This document shows positions 36,211 through 44,599 of a stretch of 64,000 nucleotides of DNA, one piece after another. Position 1 is the stretch's first letter; every line of letters begins with the position of its first letter. The DNA is from CAZAAW01 sp964483325 (GTDB lineage: Bacteria; Pseudomonadota; Alphaproteobacteria; Rhizobiales; Kaistiaceae), in assembly GCA_964483325.1 (NCBI GenBank), contig CAZAAW010000001.1, forward strand, positions 1-64,000. Reading direction: 5' to 3'. The translations under genes and the position numbers were made by a program. The notes below the pieces were generated by a model, which saw only the letters and a list, made by a program, of their open reading frames with translations, searched no databases and was not told the origin of the DNA.

Positions 36211-36741
36211 TTGCAGCAGATACCGTCGACGGCATCGCAGCCGCTTCCGGAGAAGGCCTTTCCCGTCTCCTGGGACCAGTTCCATCGCGATGCGCGGGCG
36301 CTGGCCTGGCGGCTTGCCGGGCAGGGCAGCTGGCAGGCGCTCGTTTGCGTGACGCGCGGCGGCCTCGTGCCGGCGGCCATCGTGGCGCGCGAGCTCGGGA
36401 TCCGGGTCATCGAGTCGATCTGCGTCGCCTCCTATCACGCCTACAATTCCCAGGGCGAAATGGCGGTGCTGAAGACCATCAGCCCGGAGGTGATCGCGCT
36501 CGGCGGCGGCGACGGCAGCGGCGTCCTGGTGGTCGATGATCTCGTCGATACCGGCGCCACGGCGCGGGTCGTCCGCGAGATGGTGCCGCGGGCGCATTTC
36601 GCCACCGTCTATGCCAAGCCGAAGGGCCGGCCGCTGGTGGATACCTTCATCACCGAGGTGAGCCAGGACACCTGGATCTATTTCCCTTGGGATCTCGGCT
36701 ATTCCTTCCAGCCGCCGATCGCCCAGGGCAGCGCGGGCTGA
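36211..36741 (+). CDS. gpt: xanthine-guanine phosphoribosyltransferase
   Basis: A 176-residue purine-salvage enzyme that joins guanine or xanthine to PRPP. It shows FPVSWDQFHRDARALAWRL, CVTRGGLVPAAIVAREL and the PRPP loop VLVVDDLVDTG. No ATG lies near the start of homology. A TTG at 36211 with AAGGGG about 8 bases upstream is the best start, so translation may be weak. It sits 43 bases after the CinA-like gene. Confidence 0.92.
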   Translation: MQQIPSTASQPLPEKAFPVSWDQFHRDARALAWRLAGQGSWQALVCVTRGGLVPAAIVARELGIRVIESICVASYHAYNSQGEMAVLKTISPEVIALGGGDGSGVLVVDDLVDTGATARVVREMVPRAHFATVYAKPKGRPLVDTFITEVSQDTWIYFPWDLGYSFQPPIAQGSAG

Positions 36742-36851
36742 CACCCTACCGGCCGGCGAAACCGTCGCGTCTCAAGTGCGTTGACGGCTCCGGCGACATA
36801 TTTATCGACGTCAGTAGACAAAGCCCGGCGCGCAGCTATCGTGCGCCGCCG

Positions 36852-36937
36852 GCGGGCGTGGCGGAACAGGTAGACGCAAGGGACTTAAAATCCCTCGGGC
36901 TTTGCCCTTGTGGGTTCGACCCCCACCGCCCGCACCA
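36852..36937 (+). tRNA. tRNA-Leu (anticodon UAA)
   Basis: The acceptor GCGGGCG pairs with CGCCCGC, the D arm has GGCGGAACAGGTAGACGC, the anticodon loop is CTTAAAA (UAA), the long variable arm contains CTCGGGCTTTGCCCTTG, the T arm is GGGTTCGACCCCC, and the CCA end is encoded. Confidence 0.96.
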
Positions 36938-37087
36938 TTCTCAAGAAGAAAGCCGGGACCACCTGGAGAGGCGAACGAGGCTCCAGGAAGCCGTGTCGGC
37001 GAGCGTTCCTAGAGGGGAGAGAGTCAAGCGCTAGGAGAAACGCCCGCCAACAGGTCGGCCTGAACCGACCGACACCATCCTACCACA

Positions 37088-37112
37088 AAATATGTAGGTG
37101 CGTGTCATATTT
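37088..37112. promoter_or_regulatory. 25-bp interrupted palindrome, copy A of a repeated element
   Basis: AAATATGT-N9-TCATATTT, with perfect 7-base arms AAATATG and CATATTT. It matches three other sites in this window (42236, 42518, 59641) in length and arm sequence. It lies between tRNA-Leu and the end of the HemS-like gene, not at an obvious promoter. Probably a regulator-binding site; the core resembles the TGA-N9-TCA iron-responsive box with one change. Confidence 0.5.
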
Positions 37113-37128
37113 GCTTGAGCAGCCTCGG

Positions 37129-37824
37129 TCAGGCCTCGGCAGTGATCGCCAGCCCGAGCGGTGTCCCGTCGGCGCCGATCGCCCTGTATGTCCGCGACGC
37201 GCCATTCTCCTGCTCCTCCCATGCGGAGACCGTGCCGCCGCGCAGGTGCAGGTGGAAGTCGTCGAGGATGATGTTGTCGAAGCCGCGCATGGCATGAAGC
37301 GTCGAGAAGGCGCCATGCCATTCCTGCGCAATGGCCGGCTGCTCCATGACGATCGTCACCGGCTTCCCCGCCGCTGCCAGGCGCTCCAGCAGGACGTGGC
37401 CGGGATCGTCCGGCAGGAGATCGACGGCCGGGGGACGGGCGCTGTCCTCGACCGGTGCGGCATCGGCGCCGAAAAGCCCGGCGAGCGCCGAGGCGAACGG
37501 CGCCTCGCCGTCGAGCGCATAGGCGGCGAGAATGCGGCTGCCGTCGCCGGCGCGGAACTCGACGCGCGGCAGCGTCCGCTCTCCCATCCGCATGGTGCGG
37601 TCGGCGATGATCCGGGTAACGGCCGCCGGATCGAGGCGGGTGACGCCGACCTCGTTGCGGCGGACGAACCAGCCGTCCTCGCCCAGCCACTGCATGCCGG
37701 TGCCGAAACACTCATGGGTGACGCCGCGGGTGGACAGGGTGAGCTGCAGGCGGCCGGCGGATTCGAGGTGCTGCAGGACAAGACCGACATCGACCGGCAA
37801 TTCGCTGCACTCGGGGAGGGACAT
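37129..37824 (-). CDS. HemS/ChuX-fold-like putative heme-utilization protein
   Basis: A 231-residue cytoplasmic protein without signal peptide. The C-terminal half (LLERLAAAGKPVTIVMEQPA, then FDNIILDDFHLHLRGGTVSA) follows the pattern of the second lobe of HemS/HmuS hemin-degrading factors, where FNLHLR and SAW occupy the same spacing. The N-terminal half looks like a divergent first lobe (ECFGTGMQWLGEDGWFV). It is shorter than the usual 340-350 residues. The gene lies downstream of a heme-type TonB receptor on the same strand, which supports a role in handling imported heme. A terminator separates the two genes. Assignment by pattern and context, not certain. I chose the ATG at 37824. Confidence 0.6.
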   Translation of the reverse strand: MSLPECSELPVDVGLVLQHLESAGRLQLTLSTRGVTHECFGTGMQWLGEDGWFVRRNEVGVTRLDPAAVTRIIADRTMRMGERTLPRVEFRAGDGSRILAAYALDGEAPFASALAGLFGADAAPVEDSARPPAVDLLPDDPGHVLLERLAAAGKPVTIVMEQPAIAQEWHGAFSTLHAMRGFDNIILDDFHLHLRGGTVSAWEEQENGASRTYRAIGADGTPLGLAITAEA

Positions 37825-37845
37825 GGGCTTTTCGTCTCCGGCTTG

Positions 37846-37888
37846 AACAAACAAAAAGAGAGCGGCCGGGCCTTGATAGCCCGGCCGC
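37846..37888 (-). terminator. rho-independent terminator between the receptor and HemS-like genes
   Basis: A perfect 10-bp stem (GCGGCCGGGC with GCCCGGCCGC, 7-base loop) at 37862-37888 is followed on the minus strand by CTCTTTTTGTTTG. It lies 20 bases past the receptor stop and should end or attenuate the receptor transcript before the next gene. Confidence 0.8.
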
Positions 37889-37908
37889 CGCGATCATGGC
37901 ACAGGCGC

Positions 37909-40209
37909 TCAGAAGCGGAGAGCTGCTTCCACCTTGAAGGTCCGGCCCGGGGCCGTCTGGAGCTCCAGCGGGTTGGTGCGCTTCACCGCATCGCTCGGAT
38001 TGAGGTCGTAGGCATAGGGCAGCGGCGCCTTGAAGTAGCGGGTGTCGAAGATGTTGTAGACACCGGCCGTGACGCGGAAGCGCTCGCTCGGCCGCCAGCC
38101 GACCAGGAAGTCGAACACGCTGTAGCCGTCCGGCTTGAAGGCCGTCGGCGAGGAGGTGCGTGTCACCGGCGCAGCGAAGGTGCCCACCAGCTCGGCGTCG
38201 AGGCCGGTGGCTTCGTCCACCCAGCGCAGGCCGACGACCGCGGTCAGCGGATTGACGCCGTCAAAAGCCGTCGTCGGAGCAGTCGGGTCGACCTTCTGGA
38301 CACCGTACTGGTAGTTGAGCGCCAGGCGCCCGATCCAGTGGTCGGTGAAGCCGTATTCGGCCGACGCCTCGACACCCCAGATCTGCACCTGGCTGAGATT
38401 GCGGTAGGTGATGTCGCTGGTGCCGGGGATCTCGTAGAAGGACTGAATGAAGTCCGTATAGTCGTTGTAGAACGCGCCGACGGAGAAGTAGCCGCGCTCG
38501 TAGACGCCGCGCAGGCCCGCTTCATAGGCCCGCACCTGCTCCGGACGCAGGTCCGGCGCCGGGATCAGATTGAAGCCGAAACCCGGCAGCGAGGTGTAGA
38601 GCTGCTCGGCGGTCGGCATCTTGAAGCCTTCGGCATACTGTCCATAGACCGAATAGATGTCGGTGAGATGGAACAGCGCCCCGACCTTGCTGGTCAGCTG
38701 GCTTGCCGACACCTCGACCGGCTCCTTGCCAGGCACGATCTGGTAGTCGGCGTCGGGCCGCGGATCGATGTCGTAATAGGCGTAGCGGACGCCCGGCGTG
38801 AGAACCAGCCGGTTCTGGAACAGGCTGATCTCGTCCTGGATGTAGAAGTCCGAACGGATCGTCGTGGCATTGGCGAAGTTGAAGCCGCCGGCGCGGGTCG
38901 TGGTCGTCGTACCGGCGGTGAGATTGCGCAGAATTTCGAGGCGCTGGTAGTCGGTGTGGGTGATGCCGCCGTCGAAGCCGTAGGTCAGAAGGTGGCTGGT
39001 GCTGCCGATATCGAAGTGCGAATTCAGCTGGAGGTCGCCCTCCAGGAAGCGCTCCGAGAACTGCAGGCGGTCGTAGCGGTGCTCCTTGTCGCCATTGGAG
39101 AGGGTCCGGTAGCGGTCGCCGAAGCGCACGCGCTGCTGCGGCGCGTAGGACAGCTGCCAGCGGACGCTGTCGACCAGCGCCGAGCCGACGTCCCAGTTGT
39201 GCTCGACCGAATAGCGCTGGCGCTGCAGGCGCTGATGGTTCTCGTAATTGTCGATCCGGTTGCCGTTCGGCAGGTTGGTGATGCTGCTGTATTCCGGGCC
39301 AAAGACCGAGCGCTGGACGACGTCGGTGGCGCGGTTGGTCAGCTCGGCCGTGAACTCCAGCCGGTGCGCGCCGCTCGGCTGCCACACCACCTTGCCGATG
39401 GCATTGTGGCTGAGCATGTTGCTCGGATCGAGGAGGTTGCAGGGGATCGCTTCCGGATTGCGCGGGCATCCCCAGATGCCGCCGTCGGCGCGGGCATTGG
39501 ACAGGATCGGCTCATGGGCGTTGCGGTGCGAATAGCCGAGCAGCACCTGCAGCTCCGGTGACAGCGACGCCGCACCGATCGCCGTCTTGGTGAAGGAGCC
39601 GTTGTAGCTGTCGAAGCCGAGCCGCAGCTCGCCGCCATATTGATCCTCGGGTCCGTCGAGGAAGTCTTCCGGATCGACCGTGGTGAAGGCGACGGTGCCG
39701 CCGAGGGCATCGCTGCCCCACAGGACCGATGCCGGGCCGCGAACGATCTCGACATTGCGGACGAAGGGCAAGTCGACGAAATCGCGCGTGCCGTCGGTGT
39801 TGCGCTCGATGATGCGCGTGCCGTCGACGAGCATCTGCACGCGGTTGCCGGACACGCCGCGGACTGTGAAGCCCTGCAGATTGCCGAACGGGTCGGTGCC
39901 GGATGTCTGCCGGTCGACGTCGATGCCCGGCTCGTAGCGGATGAGGTCGTCGATATCGCGCGGCGCCCGGCGCTCCATCTCGTCCTTGTCGATGACGGTG
40001 ACCGTGGCGGGGACCTCCAGGCGCGCCCGCGGATTGCGGCTGGCGATGACGGTGATCTCGCGCAGGATCGTGACAAGGCGACTGGACGCCTGCAGGTCGT
40101 CCTGCTCCTGGGCGTCTGCGTCCTGGGCCTGAGCACCGGCTCCCGGCAATGCCGCAAGACAAAGCGCCAGCGCTGCCGCCGAGACGACCGGCGTGTACCT
40201 TTTAATCAT
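37909..40209 (-). CDS. TonB-dependent heme/hemoglobin-type receptor
   Basis: A 766-residue outer-membrane receptor. It has a signal peptide (VVSAAALALCLAALPGAGAQ), a plug domain (TVIDKDEMERRAPRDIDDLI, then GFTVRGVSGNRVQMLVDGTR and VEIVRGPASVLWGSDALGGT), a 22-strand barrel and a terminal phenylalanine (EAALRF). The stretch AEGFKMPTAEQLYTS followed by IPAPDLRPEQ stands where heme receptors carry FRAP and NPNL boxes, so it belongs to the hemoglobin/transferrin/lactoferrin receptor branch. Import needs TonB/ExbBD energy, not encoded here. A GGGGGAA site precedes the ATG. Iron repression is likely, but I found no clear box directly at its promoter. Confidence 0.9.
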   Translation of the reverse strand: MIKRYTPVVSAAALALCLAALPGAGAQAQDADAQEQDDLQASSRLVTILREITVIASRNPRARLEVPATVTVIDKDEMERRAPRDIDDLIRYEPGIDVDRQTSGTDPFGNLQGFTVRGVSGNRVQMLVDGTRIIERNTDGTRDFVDLPFVRNVEIVRGPASVLWGSDALGGTVAFTTVDPEDFLDGPEDQYGGELRLGFDSYNGSFTKTAIGAASLSPELQVLLGYSHRNAHEPILSNARADGGIWGCPRNPEAIPCNLLDPSNMLSHNAIGKVVWQPSGAHRLEFTAELTNRATDVVQRSVFGPEYSSITNLPNGNRIDNYENHQRLQRQRYSVEHNWDVGSALVDSVRWQLSYAPQQRVRFGDRYRTLSNGDKEHRYDRLQFSERFLEGDLQLNSHFDIGSTSHLLTYGFDGGITHTDYQRLEILRNLTAGTTTTTRAGGFNFANATTIRSDFYIQDEISLFQNRLVLTPGVRYAYYDIDPRPDADYQIVPGKEPVEVSASQLTSKVGALFHLTDIYSVYGQYAEGFKMPTAEQLYTSLPGFGFNLIPAPDLRPEQVRAYEAGLRGVYERGYFSVGAFYNDYTDFIQSFYEIPGTSDITYRNLSQVQIWGVEASAEYGFTDHWIGRLALNYQYGVQKVDPTAPTTAFDGVNPLTAVVGLRWVDEATGLDAELVGTFAAPVTRTSSPTAFKPDGYSVFDFLVGWRPSERFRVTAGVYNIFDTRYFKAPLPYAYDLNPSDAVKRTNPLELQTAPGRTFKVEAALRF

Positions 40210-40398
40210 AGTAATTATTCCCCCGTATCGCCGTAATGGCGACAGATTCCACGTTGCGCAGAGTCAATCAAGGGGATTTGATGATGATAGAGGATATTGG
40301 AATTTGCACAATGCTGGATGGTGGATGAAGTGCTTGCCTGATCCGGGCGTCCTGTGACAGTAGACTCTGGAAAATCATACATTGTAGTTGGAATTATT

Positions 40399-42204
40399 AT
40401 GGAAAGTGGAGCGGTGGCCGGATGGCGGCTGGTAGGGCTGCTGATGCTGGCAGCATGCGTGGCGATGGCACCTGCGCCGTCCCTGGCGGGAGGCGGCTTC
40501 GCCGCCGAAGGCGTGCCGCGCTACGGGGCCGACTTCACCCATTTCGACTATGCCAATCCGGATGCCCCCAAGGGCTGCACCGTCCGGCTGTCGTCGATCG
40601 GCTCGTTCGATTCGCTCAATCCCTTCATCATCAAGGGACGGGCCAATCTCGGCGTCTACAGCCTCGTCTACGAGACGCTGATGGAAGCGTCGGCCGACGA
40701 GATCGAGGTCGTCTATCCGCGCCTTGCCGAATCGATGACGATGGCGCCGGACGACCGTGCGGTCACCTTCGTGATCGACGGACGCGCCCGCTGGCATGAC
40801 GGGACGCCGGTCACCAGCGCCGACATCGCCTTCACCGTGTCGGCGCAGACGGAATTCGGCCGTCCGTTCTGGCGCGCCCTGTTCGGCAGCGTCACGCTGC
40901 ACATTGTCGATGCCCGGACGGTGACGTTCGACCTGCCGGCGGACAAGCCGCGGCAGGCGGCGCTGGCCCTGGCCGAGCTGCAGATCGTGCCGGCGGCGGA
41001 TTTCGCCGACCGCAGCTTCGGCGAGACGAGCCTGCACCTGCCGCTCGGCAGCGGCCCCTACCGCGTCGCCGGGATCATCCCGGGCCGGTCGATCACCTTC
41101 GAGCGCGTCCAGGACTACTGGGGGAAGGACCTACCGTCGCTGCGCGGCCGGTACAATTTCGACCGTATCGTCCATGAGTATTTCCTAAACCCGCAGGCGC
41201 AGTTCGAGGCTTTCCTCAAGGGCCTGATCGACATTCACGTCGAGGGCGACGCGCAGCGCTGGGTCACCGGCTACGACGTGCAGCCCGTCCGCGACGGCCG
41301 CATCCGGCGGATCGAGCAGCGCAACTGGTACACCGTCGGCATGAACGGGTTCTTCTTCAACCTGCGCCAGGAGCGGTTCGCCGACCGGCGCGTGCGCGAA
41401 GCGCTCAACCTCCTGTTCGACTTCGCCTGGGTGAACGACAACATCTTCCACGGCCTCTATCGCCGCACGGCGAGCTATTTCGAGAATTCGCCGCTGGCGG
41501 CGCATGAGGCGCCGACGCCGGAGGAGGTTGCGCTGATGCGGGCTTCGGGCGCCGACCTACCGCCCGAGGCCTATACGCAGCCCTTCCGGCTGCCGGAGCC
41601 GGACGGCAGCGGCAACGATCGCGCCGCCATGGCGCGGGCGCTGAAGCTTCTCGAAGAGGCCGGCTACCGGCTCGAGGGAACGCAGCTCCTCGACCGCTCC
41701 GGCAAGCCGTTCGACTTCGTCGTGCTGGCGCAGACGCGCAGCCAGGAGAGGGTGCTCGGCAACTATTTCCGGGCGCTGGAGCGCATCGGCATCCATGCCC
41801 GCCTCGACGTGCCGGATCCGACGGTCCTGCAGGCGCGCACCACCAAGGGCGACTTCGACATCCTCTACCGCTTCATCATCCCGCCGACCCGGCCGGGCGT
41901 CGAACAGCGGCGGAACTGGGGATCGTCCGATCCGGGGCGCAGCGGCAGCAATGTCATCGGGCTCGCCGATCCGGCGGTCGACTACGTCATCGACCGCCTC
42001 ATCGAAGCGCCGACGACGGAGGAGGCGGCGGTCGCGGCGCGGGTGCTGGACCGGCTGCTGCAATGGGGCATCTACGCCATTCCCGGTTATTACGCGACGC
42101 ATCGGCAGGTGGCCTACTGGGACCGTTTCGCCTGGCCCGAAACGCTGCCGGCCTATGACTGGGGCATGGATTACTGGTGGTGCAAGGAGGCCGCGAAGCC
42201 TTAG
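40399..42204 (+). CDS. ABC transporter solute-binding protein, family 5 (YejA-like)
   Basis: A 601-residue periplasmic binding protein of the peptide/nickel family (SBP_bac_5). The N-terminus contains LLMLAAC, a possible lipobox, so it may be a lipoprotein; cleavage at SLA-GGG is the alternative. Family motifs: DGRARWHDGTPVTSADIAFT, SGPYRV, and a C-terminal WPETLPAYDWGMDYWW typical of YejA/microcin-C-type binders of oligopeptides. No permease or ATPase genes follow. It diverges from the heme-type receptor. I chose the ATG at 40399 because the signal sequence begins there. Confidence 0.85.
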   Translation: MESGAVAGWRLVGLLMLAACVAMAPAPSLAGGGFAAEGVPRYGADFTHFDYANPDAPKGCTVRLSSIGSFDSLNPFIIKGRANLGVYSLVYETLMEASADEIEVVYPRLAESMTMAPDDRAVTFVIDGRARWHDGTPVTSADIAFTVSAQTEFGRPFWRALFGSVTLHIVDARTVTFDLPADKPRQAALALAELQIVPAADFADRSFGETSLHLPLGSGPYRVAGIIPGRSITFERVQDYWGKDLPSLRGRYNFDRIVHEYFLNPQAQFEAFLKGLIDIHVEGDAQRWVTGYDVQPVRDGRIRRIEQRNWYTVGMNGFFFNLRQERFADRRVREALNLLFDFAWVNDNIFHGLYRRTASYFENSPLAAHEAPTPEEVALMRASGADLPPEAYTQPFRLPEPDGSGNDRAAMARALKLLEEAGYRLEGTQLLDRSGKPFDFVVLAQTRSQERVLGNYFRALERIGIHARLDVPDPTVLQARTTKGDFDILYRFIIPPTRPGVEQRRNWGSSDPGRSGSNVIGLADPAVDYVIDRLIEAPTTEEAAVAARVLDRLLQWGIYAIPGYYATHRQVAYWDRFAWPETLPAYDWGMDYWWCKEAAKP

Positions 42205-42235
42205 CCCGGCTGGTCCCGCCGTCTTCCTGCTGGAC

Positions 42236-42260
42236 AAATATGAGTATGTGAGTCATGTTT
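42236..42260. promoter_or_regulatory. 25-bp interrupted palindrome, copy B of a repeated element
   Basis: AAATATGA-N9-TCATGTTT, 31 bases after the family 5 binding-protein stop. It holds an exact TGA-N9-TCA core. It shares arms with copies at 37088, 42518 and 59641, and upstream CTGGACAAA with the 42518 copy. Confidence 0.55.
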
Positions 42261-42517
42261 ATCGCACTGGCTGTGATCCCTGTCGCAGCCAGCGGTGCGG
42301 GCCATTCCGTCGAGTGGCTCGTATCTGCCCCGAGCGGGGCATCGCAGGTTGTTTCCGTCCCAACTTCGGGCAGGTGAGCGAGATTCTAGGGATCTCCTCA
42401 CTGCCCGCTTTTATCCCGCCTCGCGGTCATTGCATCCGCGCCGCCTCCGCCTTCTCCGGCCACGCTGAGGCTCTGTCGGTTTCGATGGTCCTGAAAACCG
42501 ACAAATCAGACTGGACA

Positions 42518-42542
42518 AAATATGACTTGGATAGTCATGTTC
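42518..42542. promoter_or_regulatory. 25-bp interrupted palindrome, copy C of a repeated element
   Basis: AAATATGA-N9-TCATGTTC, in which ATGACT-TGGAT-AGTCAT is a perfect palindrome. It lies 136 bases upstream of moxR in the same orientation as that operon, a reasonable operator position. Confidence 0.6.
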
Positions 42543-42677
42543 ACTCATGACCTGCGGCTCACGGTTTTGAGCATGACGGTCGCCGGCTCGCTGTCGCCAG
42601 ATGGCGGGCCGCGGCGCGAAGCGCTCATCCTGAGGCCGGCATCCGGTCCAAGGTGAACAGGCGAACGGAGAAGAGAC

Positions 42678-43706
42678 GTGACTCATAGCGACGCAGCGAC
42701 AGTGGAGGCCGCCACGACCGGGCCGGACGAAGCTGCGATGCAGCGGCTCCTGTCGTCGCTTGCAACGCTGCGGCAGGAAATCGGCCGGGCCGTCCTCGGC
42801 CAGAAGGAAGTCGTCGACGAGCTGCTCATCGCGCTCATCGCCGGCGGCCACGTGCTTCTCGAAGGCGCGCCGGGCGTCGGCAAGACGCTGCTGGTGCGCA
42901 CGCTCGGCACCGCCGCCGGCCTTTCCTTCGCCCGCATCCAGTTCACGCCGGACCTGATGCCGGCCGACGTCACCGGCTCGCTGGCGCTGGTGCCGGATGA
43001 AAGCGGCGCCACCCGCATGCGCTTTCAGCCGGGGCCGATCTTCACCCAGCTGCTGCTGGCCGACGAGATCAACCGCTCGACGCCGAAGACCCAGTCGGCG
43101 CTGCTGGAGGCAATGCAGGAAGGGACGGTCTCCGCAGCCGGCCGCTCGATGCCGCTGCCGCGTCCGTTCTTCGTGCTGGCGACACAGAACCCGATCGAGA
43201 TGGAAGGCACCTACCAGCTGCCGGAAGCCCAGATCGACCGCTTCCTGTTCAAGAGCGAGGTCGCCTTTCCGTCGGAGGAGACGCTGGACGCCATTCTCGA
43301 CCTCACCACCGGCGCCGCCCAGGCGGCAATCGAGCCGGTCATGACGGCCGACGACATTCTGGCGCTGCAGCGCCTGGTCCGGCAGGTGCCGATCGCCAGC
43401 CATGTCCGCCGGGTGGTGGCGCGGCTCGCCATCCTCAGCCAGCCGGATGGTGCTGCGTCGCCGGCGGACGTGAAGCGCTACCTGCGCTTCGGTGTCAGCC
43501 CGCGCGGCGCCCAGGCGCTGGTGCTGGCGGCGAAGGGCAGGGCGCTTCTGGAAGGGCGCTACAATGTCAGCTTCGGCGATCTGCGGGCGGTGCTGCTGCC
43601 GACGCTGCGCCACCGCTTCCAGCTGAATTTCGAGGGAACGGCCGAAGGCATCGACGCCGAAGTCCTGCTGACGCGCGTTTTCGCGGAAGCAGGCGGCGAT
43701 CGATGA
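42678..43706 (+). CDS. MoxR-type AAA+ ATPase
   Basis: A 342-residue AAA_3 ATPase. It has Walker A (LEGAPGVGKTLLVRTLG), Walker B (LLLADEINRSTPKTQSALLE) and the sensor motif VLATQNPIEMEGTYQLPEAQ. MoxR proteins act as chaperone-like ATPases, usually with a vWA/DUF58 protein encoded next to them, to mature metal enzymes or complexes. The DUF58 gene starts 4 bases inside its end. An alpha-type ribosome site GGAGAAGAG precedes the ATG. Confidence 0.93.
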   Translation: MTHSDAATVEAATTGPDEAAMQRLLSSLATLRQEIGRAVLGQKEVVDELLIALIAGGHVLLEGAPGVGKTLLVRTLGTAAGLSFARIQFTPDLMPADVTGSLALVPDESGATRMRFQPGPIFTQLLLADEINRSTPKTQSALLEAMQEGTVSAAGRSMPLPRPFFVLATQNPIEMEGTYQLPEAQIDRFLFKSEVAFPSEETLDAILDLTTGAAQAAIEPVMTADDILALQRLVRQVPIASHVRRVVARLAILSQPDGAASPADVKRYLRFGVSPRGAQALVLAAKGRALLEGRYNVSFGDLRAVLLPTLRHRFQLNFEGTAEGIDAEVLLTRVFAEAGGDR

Positions 43707-44599
43707 TCGGTGCCCTGCCACCGCCGGCGCTGCTGCAGAAACTGGCGCGATCACGCCTGCTGGCGCCGCATGTGCCGGCGACCACCGGCATTGGCGAGCG
43801 CCGGTCGCGGCAGAAGGGGCCAGGGCTCGAATTTGCCGAGCACCGGCAATACCAGCCGGGCGACGACATCCGCTATCTCGACCCGCATCTCTACGGCCGC
43901 CTCGGCGAGCATTTCATCCGCCAGTATGTCGTCTATCGCCAGCTGCCGATCGTCATCCTGATCGACGGCAGCGCCTCGATGGCGGCCCGCCCCGCCACGA
44001 CCGGCCAGAGCAAGTTCGCCTTCGCCGTATCGCTCGGCGCGGCGCTCGCCTTCATCGGTCTCAGCGGCGGCGATCCGGTCGCCATCGGCGTGCAGGCCGA
44101 AGGCCGGCTGCGCTGGTCGCCGCGCGTCTCCGGCGCCGGCCGGGCGCCGGTCCTGTTCGAATGGCTGGGACGGTGCGCCGCCGGCGGCACGGCTTCCTTC
44201 CGCGAGGCGCTGGAAGCGGCGCGGCCGCATCTTTCCGCCGGCGCCATGCTGATCATGATCAGCGACTTCTGGGTCGACGAGATCGAGGCCGAGCTGCGTG
44301 GCCTTGCCGCGCTGCGGCAGGAGATGCTGGCCATCCATGTCCTGTCGCCGGAGGAGGCCGACCCGGCGATGCTCGGCCGCGGCGAGGCGCGGCTGGTGGA
44401 TTCCGAAAGCGGTTATGAGGTGGAAGTGATGCTCGATGCCGGCACGCTGGCGCGCTATTCCGATGCCCTTTCCGAATGGTCCAGCACGCTTCGCCGCGCC
44501 TTCGCGCGTCATCAGGGCCGCTATCTCAGCGTCCGCTCCGATCAGGACCTGGAACGGCTGCTGCTGCGGGACTGGCGCAGCCGCGGGGTGATCGGCTGA
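43703..44599 (+). CDS. DUF58 protein (vWA-like partner of MoxR)
   Basis: A 298-residue protein with the DUF58 core EFAEHRQYQPGDDIRYLDPH and a vWA-like metal site DGSASM (MIDAS pattern), followed by SDFWVDE. These proteins work with MoxR ATPases; in methylotrophs the corresponding MxaS is needed for methanol dehydrogenase. It is soluble with no membrane helix. It overlaps moxR upstream, and the ABC ATPase gene starts at its stop codon (TGATG). Confidence 0.88.
   Translation: MIGALPPPALLQKLARSRLLAPHVPATTGIGERRSRQKGPGLEFAEHRQYQPGDDIRYLDPHLYGRLGEHFIRQYVVYRQLPIVILIDGSASMAARPATTGQSKFAFAVSLGAALAFIGLSGGDPVAIGVQAEGRLRWSPRVSGAGRAPVLFEWLGRCAAGGTASFREALEAARPHLSAGAMLIMISDFWVDEIEAELRGLAALRQEMLAIHVLSPEEADPAMLGRGEARLVDSESGYEVEVMLDAGTLARYSDALSEWSSTLRRAFARHQGRYLSVRSDQDLERLLLRDWRSRGVIG

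Larger units (their letters stand above)
42205..42677. other. 473-base non-coding region with paired palindromic boxes and hairpins
   Basis: No gene with support is found between the family 5 binding protein and moxR. The region has two near-identical boxes (42236-42260 and 42518-42542), both preceded by CTGGACAAA. Between them are a 7-bp hairpin (CTGGCTG/CAGCCAG, 42267-42292) and a GCCCC-GAGC-GGGGC hairpin (42327-42340). A regulated small RNA or a double promoter is possible. Two 39-40 residue frames starting inside the boxes are not convincing. Confidence 0.5.

Noticed and set aside
36910..39561. 883-residue open frame on the plus strand beginning in tRNA-Leu
   Set aside because: It starts in the tRNA and runs antisense to the HemS-like and receptor genes, both of which have clear family motifs.
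42255..42377. 40-residue frame starting MFIALAVIPVAASG right after the first box
   Set aside because: A hydrophobic start looks signal-like, but there is no ribosome site. The similar MF start of a 39-residue frame at 42538 comes from the shared box sequence, not from homology.
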